A DNA stretch of 64,000 nucleotides from Anaerolineales bacterium (GCA_016932715.1 JAFGCG010000108.1:1-64000); one strand, 5' to 3'. Counted from the stretch's first letter, positions 32,749-41,201 are shown. The notes: generated from the letters alone by a model not told the origin. A program made the numbers and translations.

Positions 32749-34380
32749 TCAGTCGGTCAGGTGGCTTGCCCGGCGGATCAGTTCCATAAATTCATTCATG
32801 TCCTTGTCCCGGGGCAGCAGCTCGCTGACTCGTTCCGCTTCACGATAAACATGCCGAAGCGAACTCTCCTCTGCCCAATAACTGTTCTTCAAAATTTCGG
32901 CATACTCCGCCACGATCACCGCCCGCTGGAAATAGGGATCAGCATCTTCGAAATCCCTGGCAAGCTCGCCGGTGCTGAAATCCTGCGAGAGTTCCACGAC
33001 CTGGCGCGTGTCGGGGTCCTGCCAGCGCAGAAAGACGGTGGCAATCTTGCCATACGCCTCCGGATACAGCTTGATCTCATAGAGAGCCGTCACAGAATGG
33101 CCCGCGCCGATCTCGCCCGCGTCCACCGTGTTATCGCGGAAGTCCTCGTCAGCAACGGCGCGGTTTTCAAAGCCGACCAGACGATAGCGCATCACAACTT
33201 CAGAGTTGAAATCCACCTGCACCTTCGCATCCATGGCAATGGTCTGCAGGGTGCCGGTGAGTTGATCGACGAAGAGGCGGCGGGCTTCGTCCATATCATC
33301 CACATAGGCATAGAAACCATCGCCATCATCCGCCAATTGTTCCATCAGGACGTCGTTGTAATTGTCCATGCCGAAGCCGATCGTCGTCAGCGTAACCCCC
33401 TCTTCGACGAAGTGTCTCACCTCAGCCAGGATGGCATCGGGTCCCGTCTCCCCGACATTTGCCACGCCGTCCGAGCATAAGATCACCCGATTGATGCCTC
33501 CAGGCAGATAGGAGCGCATCGCCATTTTATAGCCCAGGCGGATGCCTGCTTCGGCGTTGGTCGTGCCTTCGGGGTGCAGGCTGTAAATCGCGTCGAGAAT
33601 CCTTCCTTTATCGGAACCGGATGTTGGCTCCAGGACGATATGGGCTTCTGTACCATAAACGACAATGCCGACACTGTCGCTCGGTCTCAATTGCTCGACA
33701 AGCAGTTCCAGGGAACGCTTGACCAGTCCAAGCCGGTTGTCCATATCCATGGAACCGGAGACATCGATCACGAATGTCAGCGAAGCATCCTTGCGATCCT
33801 CCTGCGGGACCTGATATCCCTGGATGCCTACGCGCATCATGTGATAGCGCTCACTCTGCGAGAAAGGCGAAGGCGCGCCATCGATCGTAATTCCAAAGGC
33901 CTGGTGCGAAGGCGGATTAGGATAACCTTGCTCGAAATAATTGACATATTCCTCCACGCGCACCGAATCAGGGGGCGGCAGATTCCCATCCTTCAGATAA
34001 TTGCGCATGATGGTGTACGAACCCGTATCCACATCCAGCGCGAAGGTGGAGAGATTGTCATCTTCCGTATCAATCGAGGGATTAACCCCGTAGTTTTCGA
34101 AGAACATATCGTACGGCTCTTGGTTGAACTTCCTGCGATGCGGCTGACCGGCATTTGGCGCTGACGCGTCGGACACGGAGGGACCAGAAGGTGCATCATA
34201 AGATCTGGCTGCGGGGGCCTCCAAGGCAGGCGCCTCGGTCGCAGCGGGCCACTCATAGAAGTCGCGAGAGTGGGGCGCCTGAGTGACAGGAGGTGACTGC
34301 GTTGCCGCGGCAGCACAGGCGGATGTAACCAGGATCAAAAATAGGATGCTCGAAATCAGGGCAGTGCGTTTGGTGAACAT
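32749..34380 (-). CDS. VWA-domain lipoprotein, YfbK type
   Basis: A 543-residue putative lipoprotein from the ATG at 34380, which has AAGGAG upstream. The lipobox LVTSACA is near residues 16-22 and is followed by a Pro/Ala-rich linker. The YfbK order is kept. A VWF_N-type region (YVNYFEQGYPNPP near 147) precedes a von Willebrand A domain with an intact MIDAS: DVSGSMD near 206, EGTTNAEAG near 269 and CSDGVANVGE near 301. A C-terminal DUF3520-like part follows. MIDAS domains bind divalent metal and mediate protein contacts. The track start lies in the long leader and is rejected. Confidence 0.85.
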   Translation of the reverse strand: MFTKRTALISSILFLILVTSACAAAATQSPPVTQAPHSRDFYEWPAATEAPALEAPAARSYDAPSGPSVSDASAPNAGQPHRRKFNQEPYDMFFENYGVNPSIDTEDDNLSTFALDVDTGSYTIMRNYLKDGNLPPPDSVRVEEYVNYFEQGYPNPPSHQAFGITIDGAPSPFSQSERYHMMRVGIQGYQVPQEDRKDASLTFVIDVSGSMDMDNRLGLVKRSLELLVEQLRPSDSVGIVVYGTEAHIVLEPTSGSDKGRILDAIYSLHPEGTTNAEAGIRLGYKMAMRSYLPGGINRVILCSDGVANVGETGPDAILAEVRHFVEEGVTLTTIGFGMDNYNDVLMEQLADDGDGFYAYVDDMDEARRLFVDQLTGTLQTIAMDAKVQVDFNSEVVMRYRLVGFENRAVADEDFRDNTVDAGEIGAGHSVTALYEIKLYPEAYGKIATVFLRWQDPDTRQVVELSQDFSTGELARDFEDADPYFQRAVIVAEYAEILKNSYWAEESSLRHVYREAERVSELLPRDKDMNEFMELIRRASHLTD

Positions 34381-34480
34381 GATTCTTCTCCTTTTTGTTA
34401 AGTGTAGAGTGCATACTGGAGCGAACATCCCCGCTGAGGCGGGATCTTCGACAGGTCGGCGTTCCTGTTGTTCGTAACGT

Positions 34481-34643
34481 CTCACGTCAAAGGCATAAGC
34501 CCTCCTTTCGGAAGCTGGACTTCCCCCGTAAAAATGGATTTGCCGTTTGTCTTGCAGGTAACTAAACAACCCAGGGAACCGAAAACCAAAACCGAGCTTC
34601 CAGTTTAGTTACGTACGCGGCACTCTGTACTTCTTGACGTGAG
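34481..34643 (-). ncRNA. structured leader upstream of the VWA lipoprotein gene
   Basis: On the minus strand this stretch begins CTCACGTCAA and ends TTGACGTGAG, a perfect 10-base-pair outer stem about 160 bases across. Inside it, GTAACTAAAC and GTTTAGTTAC form a second perfect 10-base-pair stem, GGAAG and CTTCC a small hairpin, and GGAAGC can pair with the distant GCTTCC. No ORF fits it. The folding suggests a cis-regulatory RNA or a small mobile structured element. I could not match it to a known riboswitch consensus. Confidence 0.45.
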
Positions 34644-34673
34644 CCGGAAGAAAATGTTCCCCTTACCCGGATT

Positions 34674-35165
34674 TCATTTCACCAACAACACAAGTAATAC
34701 ATCACCCTTCACAAGGATACTCACTGTAACCATGTCAGCGGCATCATTCATGAAGATCAACATCAGGGAGGCGTTTTTTCCTTCTCCCCGGGTCAGCAGC
34801 TGCCAGCCCAGTTTGCCCAGTTCGAGCTCGTAATAGTCCTGCACCTCTTGAGCCGTCGCCCGGATGGTGAAGACATAGTTTTCCTCATCCCCTTCCCCGG
34901 CGATTGCACCCGGCATGATCGGAATCCCCTGCCATTCGGAAGCAGGTTCCCCCTCCGGCGCAAGCGCAGAGACGACATCCGGCGTTTCCGTGGGCAGCAG
35001 AGGCGCGGGAGTACTCGTCGGCGTGAAAGTGGCGGTCGACGTCGGGAGCGGGGTAAACGTCAGAGTGGGGACGGGCGTTGGTGAAGCAGTCGGTCCGGCA
35101 AAACCGGAACAGGCTGTCAGGGTCAGAGCGAACGAGAGGAGCATGGCAGTGCTGAGCTTAGTCAC
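34674..35165 (-). CDS. secreted lipoprotein with Thr/Pro linker (paralog 1)
   Basis: A 163-residue putative lipoprotein starting at a GTG (35165) with GGAGGG upstream. The lipobox LTLTACS near residues 12-18 is followed by a TPVPTLTFTPLPTSTATFTPTSTP linker. The mature domain, EWQGIPIMPGAIAGEG followed by TAQEVQDYYELELGKLGW, is paralogous to the gene at 35277. It also matches a short domain I associate with Anaerolineae lipoproteins. Function is unknown. The ORF track start is 15 codons earlier, beyond the ribosome site. Confidence 0.75.
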   Translation of the reverse strand: MTKLSTAMLLSFALTLTACSGFAGPTASPTPVPTLTFTPLPTSTATFTPTSTPAPLLPTETPDVVSALAPEGEPASEWQGIPIMPGAIAGEGDEENYVFTIRATAQEVQDYYELELGKLGWQLLTRGEGKNASLMLIFMNDAADMVTVSILVKGDVLLVLLVK

Positions 35166-35227
35166 AAAACCCTCCTTTTGGGGCTTGAAAATATTATAAC
35201 TGAGCATCATTCGGTCTTATAAAAACA

Positions 35228-35254
35228 AAGGACGGCGCGGAGCGTGCCGTCCTT
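35228..35254 (-). terminator. intrinsic terminator of the lipoprotein gene at 35277
   Basis: The 9-base arms AAGGACGGC and GCCGTCCTT flank a 9-base loop. On the minus strand the stem is followed by TTTGTTTTT. Confidence 0.8.
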
Positions 35255-35276
35255 CGAAAACCTGTTTTTACATTCT

Positions 35277-35741
35277 CTATTCCAGAGTCAAAATGACTAC
35301 GGAGGAGTCCTCGGACGAGGTGATTGCGATGGTCAGGAGATTGCTCTCTTTTTGGAAAATCATCAGCCCGGCATCTTCGTCGGTGGGAATGTCATAGGGC
35401 TGCTTCCAGCCCAGGGCAGCCAGCTTCCCGCTATAGAAATCCTGAACTTCCTGGATTGTGACAACTGCCTTAAAACTATAGGCATGATTTTTGGCGAATT
35501 CCTGACCGGCTGTTGCCTGAGGCATGATGGGAATGCCCTTCCATTCCTGAAGCGGGGTACCTTGCGGGTTGAAAACGTTTTCCACATCAGGCATGCCGGT
35601 CCCAGCCGGCAGGACGCTGCCTATCGCCTGCGCAGTTTTCGCCAGGTCCTCGGCATCCCGGCCCGGCTGACTGAGCAGGCTGCAGGCAAGCAGAAACAGC
35701 ACAACGACGATGAAAGCTAGGAATTTCGGCAGACGAGACAT
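35277..35741 (-). CDS. secreted lipoprotein (paralog 2)
   Basis: A 154-residue putative lipoprotein from the ATG at 35741, preceded by AAGGAGA. The lipobox LFLLACS is near residues 15-21. The mature domain EWKGIPIMPQATAGQE followed by TIQEVQDFYSGKLAALGWKQP matches paralog 1 just downstream, but the Thr/Pro linker is absent. A terminator separates the two, so they are transcribed independently despite their common origin. Function is unknown. Confidence 0.75.
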   Translation of the reverse strand: MSRLPKFLAFIVVVLFLLACSLLSQPGRDAEDLAKTAQAIGSVLPAGTGMPDVENVFNPQGTPLQEWKGIPIMPQATAGQEFAKNHAYSFKAVVTIQEVQDFYSGKLAALGWKQPYDIPTDEDAGLMIFQKESNLLTIAITSSEDSSVVILTLE

Positions 35742-35844
35742 ATAGATTCTCCTTTTCGCCTGCAATCATAATACATCGAATGTCTGTCCGCAGTGGGATT
35801 TATGTACGGGTTTAGGGTATCATCCGCACAGAAAGGAAATTACT

Positions 35845-37455
35845 ATGACAGCGCTTCCCTGGTATCACAAAACGACCATCTATCAAATCTACCCGCGTTC
35901 ATTCTACGACAGTAATAGCGACGGGATTGGCGACCTGCAAGGCATCATTCAAAAACTGGACTACATCCGCGAACTCGGGTTCGAAACGATCTGGATCTCC
36001 CCGTTCTTTTCCTCCCCCCAGGCCGATTTCGGCTACGACATCTCGGATTACACGGACATTGCTCCCGAATACGGAACGATGAGCGACGCTCTGGAGTTGA
36101 TCGAAGAAGTCCACGAACGCGGCATGAAGCTCGTCCTGGATATGGTGATGAACCATACCTCCGAAGAACATCCCTGGTTTAAGGAATCACGCTCTTCCCG
36201 GGACAATCCCAAGGCGGATTGGTACATCTGGCGTGACAAACCCAACAACTGGCAAAGCATGACCGGCGGCAGCGGCTGGCACTACGCCAGGGAACGCGGA
36301 CAATATTTCTGGTCCAGTTTCCTGCCCTTCCAGCCGGATCTGAACTATCGCAATCCTGATGTAAAGAGAGCCATGTTCGACATCGTCCGCTTCTGGCTGG
36401 GCAGGGGCGTGGATGGTTTCCGGCTGGACATCTTCAATGTCATTTACAAGGATGCCGATTTCCGAGACAATCCCTTTTCATTCAAATTGGTGCCAACCGA
36501 TGAAGATCCTTCCAGTTTCTTCCAGCAGGCAAAGTACACGATCAACCAGCCGGAGAGTTTTGCCTTCGCGCGCGAGTTCCGAAAGGTGTGCGACGAATTC
36601 GGCGAAAGGCTTTCCATTGGCGAGGTGAACGGAGGCAGAAAGGTCCTCCGTAAATTCCTGGGAGATGCCGCGAACAATGGGCTGACCCTGGTCTTCGATT
36701 TCGAGATGCTGAATTTAAAGTTCACAGCCGATTATTTCCGCGATCTAATTCGTGAGATGGAACGACATTATCCTGAACCCTTTATGCCCGTCTACGTGTT
36801 CAGCAACCACGACAAGCATCGCAGCATGTACAGACTCGGGAATGACGTTCGGAAAGCAAAACTTCTTGCCATGTTCCAGCTGACCGTGCGCGGCGTGCCC
36901 TGCATGTATTACGGCGAAGAGATTGGCATGACGGACGCGAAGTTCCCGTTTGCCGAGGCGTTCGACCCGATCCCGCACAAATTCACGTTCGTGCCGCGCT
37001 TCGTTTTCGATCTGCTTGGCGTGCTCATCAACCGCGACGAGGTCCGCACGCCAATGCAGTGGAACGGGACTCGGAACGCGGGTTTTTCATCTGCGCAAAA
37101 GACATGGCTGCCCTTGCACGAGAATTACCAGACGATCCATGTTGAAAAACAACAGGCGGAGTCAAACTCTTTGCTGAACGTCGTTCGGGCGCTGCTGAAG
37201 ATACGTCATCAGGAGAGATGTCTTCAGGAGGGTTCGCTTGAAATCCTGGAGAATCTTCCAAAAGGCGTGCTTGGTTATGCCAGAATTCTGGAAGGTGAGA
37301 AGATTCTGGTGCTGTTGAATTTAGACGAGCAGGCAACGGAGTTTCCAGTCGGATACTCGGAGTGTATCTTCAAGTCATCCGACAGGGACGATGCAAAAGA
37401 AAAAGCCATACAGTTGAATGGCTTCGGTGGGATGATTTTGCGTATCAAGTCATAG
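35845..37455 (+). CDS. GH13 alpha-glucosidase family protein
   Basis: A 536-residue glycoside hydrolase family 13 enzyme of the oligo-1,6-glucosidase/alpha-glucosidase type. The TIM-barrel motifs are intact: YQIYPRSFYDSNSDGIGDLQGI near residue 13 and DMVMNHTSEEHPWF near 99. GFRLDIFN near 191 holds the nucleophile Asp, IGEVNGG near 258 the acid/base Glu, and SNHDKHR near 320 the transition-state Asp. There is no signal peptide, so it acts in the cytoplasm on imported small glucans. Preference for alpha-1,4 or 1,6 bonds is not certain. No sugar transporter adjoins it. An AAAGGAA site precedes the ATG. Confidence 0.88.
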   Translation: MTALPWYHKTTIYQIYPRSFYDSNSDGIGDLQGIIQKLDYIRELGFETIWISPFFSSPQADFGYDISDYTDIAPEYGTMSDALELIEEVHERGMKLVLDMVMNHTSEEHPWFKESRSSRDNPKADWYIWRDKPNNWQSMTGGSGWHYARERGQYFWSSFLPFQPDLNYRNPDVKRAMFDIVRFWLGRGVDGFRLDIFNVIYKDADFRDNPFSFKLVPTDEDPSSFFQQAKYTINQPESFAFAREFRKVCDEFGERLSIGEVNGGRKVLRKFLGDAANNGLTLVFDFEMLNLKFTADYFRDLIREMERHYPEPFMPVYVFSNHDKHRSMYRLGNDVRKAKLLAMFQLTVRGVPCMYYGEEIGMTDAKFPFAEAFDPIPHKFTFVPRFVFDLLGVLINRDEVRTPMQWNGTRNAGFSSAQKTWLPLHENYQTIHVEKQQAESNSLLNVVRALLKIRHQERCLQEGSLEILENLPKGVLGYARILEGEKILVLLNLDEQATEFPVGYSECIFKSSDRDDAKEKAIQLNGFGGMILRIKS

Positions 37456-37501
37456 CGGCACAGGGGTGCAGCGGTATGCATCCTTGTATCTGCAATTTGC
37501 C

Positions 37502-37933
37502 CTATTTCTCCTCGGCTGCGCCATCTTCATCTTCCGCGGGCTTTTCCGCTGACCTATGGACAGCCTCGTAGGCTTCGGCGCCAAAATAGAAAGCGATCAT
37601 AACCCCCACAACAGTTGTAAAGTGAGTAATCATCGTTTGTGCAATGGGTGGTAAATCGCCGCCTTTCGTGAAAAAGACAACCGTCCCCACCAAAACGATA
37701 TACACGGTAATCAACGAGATCACAATTGCGAGACGAATATCATACTTGGAAAGCCTGCGATGCCTGTTCGTTATGCCCATCCCCATTGTCCCATAAAAAG
37801 TCACCAACCCTACAGACACCAGCATTAGGGAAAGAGCTGCATTCGAAACGTGCAGATATACAACCAGCACATAACAAACTACTACGATCAAAAACAGCAG
37901 TCCTGCCATCCAATAAAAGTTCTTTGCTTTCAT
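37502..37933 (-). CDS. small four-helix membrane protein, hypothetical
   Basis: The 143-residue product has four hydrophobic segments (near residues 8-27, 32-52, 68-88 and 100-118) and a charged, acidic C-terminal tail (EKPAEDEDGAAEEK). A basic loop, TNRHRRLSKYD, lies between segments 2 and 3. No family is recognised. It is separated by about 90 bases from the end of alaS's reading direction and convergent with the glucosidase. A GGAGG ribosome site precedes the ATG. Confidence 0.7.
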   Translation of the reverse strand: MKAKNFYWMAGLLFLIVVVCYVLVVYLHVSNAALSLMLVSVGLVTFYGTMGMGITNRHRRLSKYDIRLAIVISLITVYIVLVGTVVFFTKGGDLPPIAQTMITHFTTVVGVMIAFYFGAEAYEAVHRSAEKPAEDEDGAAEEK

Positions 37934-38025
37934 CCCGACCTCCTTTAGGAAAAAGGACTCTCAAAAACATTCTAATGATTTTGAGGTTTAAATCAAGTGG
38001 GAGTAGATTTCTCCACCCCCACGAT

Positions 38026-40818
38026 TTATTTCAGCCTCTCTACCACTGCTTTTGCCACCTTATCCATCGCATCGTTCATCAGGGCCGGGTCGGGCAGGCT
38101 GCCTTGCGCCAGGTTGGGACGTCCGCCGCCGCGCCCACCAATGGAGGCGATCAGGTCGCCCGCTTTCAGCCCGCGCTTGACGAGGTCTTCGGTGACGACC
38201 GAGATCACCATCCCACCGGAGGTCAAAAGCGCCGCGCCATTCCTGGGATATTTCTCGCGGAACTTGTCCGCCAGGGTACGCAAAGTGTCCACGTTCGAAT
38301 TCGGAACATCCAGCGCCATCACATGGACATCCTTCACGGTCTGAACATTGGAAAGCTGCTGATTGAACGCGGAGAGCGCCTGCGACGCACGCAGGGAAGC
38401 GACTTCCTTTTTCAGGTCCGCAGCCTCATCCTGCAGGCTCTCCACTTTGAAGGGCACCTCTTCGAGGGATGTTTTCAGCACTGCCGCAGTTTGCTTGAGC
38501 AGTTTGAAGCGATGTGCGATCAGGTCATACGCCCCGCGTCCGGTCACCGCTTCGATGCGACGCACACCCGCTGCAGCCGACCCCTCGCTGACAATCAGGA
38601 ACGCGCCGACATCGGAGGTCCGCTCGAGGTGCGTGCCGCCGCACAGTTCATAGGAATGTTTCGGCATCTTTTCCATCACAGCCGTTGGGTGCGCAATGAT
38701 TTCATTCACCTCGAGAGCAGCAACATCCGATGGCAGGGTGATGGTGACCGTCCTGACGGTCTCACCATACTTCTCACCGAAGAGAGCCATGGCGCCCTCG
38801 GCGATCGCGTCCTCGCGGGCTTTTAGTTTGGGAATGACTTCCATATCAGACGCAATCGCCTCATTGACGAGCCGCTCGACGCGTTCGACCTGTTCGGGAG
38901 TCATCGCTTCAGGATGGTTGAAGTCGAAGCGCAGGCGACCGGGCGCGACCAGGGAGCCCGCCTGCCGCGCATGTTCGCCCAGCACTTTGTGAAGCGCGGC
39001 ATGCATGAGATGAGTTGCCGTGTGATTGCGCATGATGTCATGACGGCGCTGCATATCCACTTCGGCAATCACCAGATCACCAACTTTTGGCTGACCTGAA
39101 ACAACTTCGCCCACATGCACGATCACACCCGCCGAAGGACGGCGCATGCCGGTCACCTCGATCTCCCACGCTTCGCCTCCGCTCACGCTCCGCTCAGCGT
39201 GAATATAACCCGTGTCATCCACCTGACCACCGGACTCGATGTAGAAGCCGGTCTTGGGCAGAATGACCTCGACCTGATCGCCAAAGGAGACGGACTCTAC
39301 GGACTGTCCGTTCACGATCAGAGCAAGGACTTCGCCTTCGACGCGCGGTGAAGTATAGGGGTCGTATTCAACACCATGTTCACCGAGTTTCTTTTTCTTT
39401 TGCAAATCCTTCAAAATGCCTGCAAAGAATTCGGCGTCCTCCCCGCCAAGTTTGCCCATCGCTTTGCCGCCGCCGGAAGCAAGACGATGCTCATCCATGG
39501 CGAGGCGGAAACCAGCCTCATCCACGTCGAGGTTTTGCTCGCGAGCGATGTCGCGGGCGATCTCGAAGGGCAAGCCATAGGTCGCGTACAGGTCAAAGGC
39601 GCGGTGACCATCGAGGCTGGTCTGGTTCGAGCCGCGCAGCTCCGAGAGGAGATTCTCAAGATGAGCGGTACCCGACTCGACGGTCCGCGCGAAGCGGACC
39701 TCTTCCCGCGTCAAATTATCGAGGATCGCGCCGCGGCTTTTCACCAGTTCGGAATAGAACCCGCCGTATTCCTCGATCACGGCCTCCGCCACTTTGGCAA
39801 GGAACGGCTCGTGCAGCCCAATCTTGGTACCGAAGCGAGCCGCACGCCGGATGATCATGCGCGTGACATAGTTCCGTCCAACGTTGCCGGGCACGACGCC
39901 ATCCGCGATCAGGAACGCCGCCGAACGGACGTGATCGCAGATGACGCGATAGGGCGTGAAATCTGCATAGACTTGCGCTTCACTATGGCCCGTCAGTGAA
40001 CGCAGAACGTCGAGCGAACCTGTAAAGAGGTCGGTCTTGTAATTCGAGTCGACGCCCTGCAGTATGGAGACGATGCGCTCGAAGCCCATGCCGGTGTCCA
40101 CATGTTTGGCGGGCAGCGGCTCGAGGCGGCCATCGTCAAAGAGATTGTATTGAATGAAGACATTGTTCCATAGTTCGAGGTAGCGCTGGCAATCGTGGTT
40201 GACGCCGCAGACATGCCCCGGCACATCTTTCTTGTCGCAGAACTCTGCGCCGCGATCATAATGGATTTCCGAGCACGGACCGCAGGGACCCGTCTCCGCC
40301 ATCTGCCAGAAGTTTTCCTTGCGTCCGAAGAAAAGCACGTGCGATGGGTCGAACCCGGGCTGTTCCTTCCAAATGTCCGCAGCTTCGTCGTCGCGCGGGA
40401 TGTCCCCCTGGTCATCCTCGAAACAGGTGGCGTAAAGCCTGTCTTTGGGCAAGCCCCAGACATCGGTGAGCAGCTGCCATGACCAGGCAATTGCCTCCTT
40501 TTTGTAATAATCGCCGAACGACCAGTTGCCGAGCATTTCAAAGAAGGTGTGGTGCGCATCGTCGCGGCCCACGTCGTCGAGGTCGTTATGCTTGCCGGCG
40601 ACGCGCATGCACTTCTGCGAGTTGACGGCGCGCTTATACGGGCGTTTGTCGGTACCAAGGAACACTTCCTTGAATTGCACCATGCCCGAGTTGGTGAACA
40701 GCAGGGTCGCATCCCCACCCGGCACAAGCGACATGGACGGCACAACCGTATGGCCGTGCTCGACGAAGAAATCTATAAACGTCTGGCGAATCTCGTTCCC
40801 GGTCAATTTTTTGGTCAT
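38026..40818 (-). CDS. alaS: alanyl-tRNA synthetase
   Basis: A 930-residue class II synthetase that charges tRNA-Ala. The catalytic domain starts LTGNEIRQTFIDFFVEHGH and has LFTNSGMVQFK near residue 49 and GMGFERIVSILQG near 240. The editing domain has HTATHLMH near 596 and CGGTHLERTSDVGAF near 724, the zinc motifs that clear Ser and Gly. The C-terminal DHHA1-like domain ends GGRGGGRPNLAQGS. It is slightly longer than usual (about 875). Upstream lie a proximal promoter and, further away, an Ala-rich mini-ORF with a terminator, suggesting alanine-responsive control. Confidence 0.96.
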   Translation of the reverse strand: MTKKLTGNEIRQTFIDFFVEHGHTVVPSMSLVPGGDATLLFTNSGMVQFKEVFLGTDKRPYKRAVNSQKCMRVAGKHNDLDDVGRDDAHHTFFEMLGNWSFGDYYKKEAIAWSWQLLTDVWGLPKDRLYATCFEDDQGDIPRDDEAADIWKEQPGFDPSHVLFFGRKENFWQMAETGPCGPCSEIHYDRGAEFCDKKDVPGHVCGVNHDCQRYLELWNNVFIQYNLFDDGRLEPLPAKHVDTGMGFERIVSILQGVDSNYKTDLFTGSLDVLRSLTGHSEAQVYADFTPYRVICDHVRSAAFLIADGVVPGNVGRNYVTRMIIRRAARFGTKIGLHEPFLAKVAEAVIEEYGGFYSELVKSRGAILDNLTREEVRFARTVESGTAHLENLLSELRGSNQTSLDGHRAFDLYATYGLPFEIARDIAREQNLDVDEAGFRLAMDEHRLASGGGKAMGKLGGEDAEFFAGILKDLQKKKKLGEHGVEYDPYTSPRVEGEVLALIVNGQSVESVSFGDQVEVILPKTGFYIESGGQVDDTGYIHAERSVSGGEAWEIEVTGMRRPSAGVIVHVGEVVSGQPKVGDLVIAEVDMQRRHDIMRNHTATHLMHAALHKVLGEHARQAGSLVAPGRLRFDFNHPEAMTPEQVERVERLVNEAIASDMEVIPKLKAREDAIAEGAMALFGEKYGETVRTVTITLPSDVAALEVNEIIAHPTAVMEKMPKHSYELCGGTHLERTSDVGAFLIVSEGSAAAGVRRIEAVTGRGAYDLIAHRFKLLKQTAAVLKTSLEEVPFKVESLQDEAADLKKEVASLRASQALSAFNQQLSNVQTVKDVHVMALDVPNSNVDTLRTLADKFREKYPRNGAALLTSGGMVISVVTEDLVKRGLKAGDLIASIGGRGGGRPNLAQGSLPDPALMNDAMDKVAKAVVERLK

Positions 40819-40845
40819 TCATACTCCAAGTGAGCTAGTGGCGGA

Positions 40846-40854
40846 ATTATACCA
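40846..40854 (-). promoter_or_regulatory. proximal promoter of alaS (P2)
   Basis: TGGTATAAT on the minus strand, an extended -10, lies about 27 bases before the ATG at 40818. It is followed by TCCGCC, nearly the same downstream sequence as at the leader promoters. A TTGGAG ribosome site follows. Confidence 0.55.
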
Positions 40855-40884
40855 AGCCGCCAAAGATGAAAGAAGATAGATAAC

Positions 40885-40916
40885 AAAAAGTCCCGAACCT
40901 GGTACAGATTCGGGAC
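40885..40916 (-). terminator. intrinsic terminator after the alaS leader ORF
   Basis: The 8-base-pair arms GTCCCGAA and TTCGGGAC flank an 11-base loop, and TTTTTG follows on the minus strand. The CAGGTTC at the 3' arm can instead pair with GAACCTG inside the leader ORF. Confidence 0.8.
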
Positions 40917-40936
40917 CGGAAGGACAAAGGTACGTC

Positions 40937-41029
40937 TCACGCTGTCACAGGTTCACAGAGCAGTCCCAGAGCTTGGGCTGCGCTCGTAGCCAGGGCAGCG
41001 GCGGCATGAAATTTGAGTTCCTGTTTCAT
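40937..41029 (-). CDS. alanine-rich leader peptide upstream of alaS
   Basis: A 30-codon ORF absent from the ORF track. It opens MKQELKFH and then runs AAAALATSAAQALGLL. Nine of its 30 residues are Ala, eight of them between positions 9 and 20. The ATG lies 8 bases after an extended -10 (TGGTATAAT), with no ribosome site, so the mRNA would be almost leaderless. Codons 26-28 (GAA CCT GTG) contain GAACCTG, complementary to CAGGTTC in the terminator that follows. A ribosome slowed at Ala codons would leave this segment free to pair and weaken the terminator, letting transcription reach alaS. Coding status is inferred; no homologue was checked. Confidence 0.6.
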   Translation of the reverse strand: MKQELKFHAAAALATSAAQALGLLCEPVTA

Positions 41030-41037
41030 AGGGCGGG

Positions 41038-41046
41038 ATTATACCA
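41038..41046 (-). promoter_or_regulatory. promoter of the alaS leader (P1)
   Basis: TGGTATAAT on the minus strand followed by CCCGCCCT and the leader ATG. The GC-rich stretch after the -10 is shared with the ABC-F leader promoter at 62643. Confidence 0.65.
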
Positions 41047-41119
41047 TGTGAGGAGAGACGAAAGAGGAAAGAACGACGAGGGAAGTATGGCTTTCTCAAA
41101 GTTCAGATTGGAGACCTTC

Positions 41120-41201
41120 TGTACACGGATTTCACGGAACGGACGGAATTTTTTCCGTCATTTTACGGAGGAAACCGTGCTGTCCGTGGGTTCCGTGTAC
41201 A
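41120..41201. repeat. inverted repeat spacer TGTACACGGA / TCCGTGTACA
   Basis: A perfect 10-base inverted repeat with further ACGGA/TCCGT matches inside (ACGGAACGGACGGAA...TTCCGTC). It can fold into a long hairpin. The rest of 41044-41336 holds no gene that I can support. Confidence 0.7.

Noticed and set aside
34481-34643. Known riboswitch upstream of the VWA gene
   Set aside because: No match by eye to c-di-GMP, c-di-AMP, cobalamin, TPP, FMN, SAM, glycine or purine consensus, so it is listed only as an unassigned structured leader.
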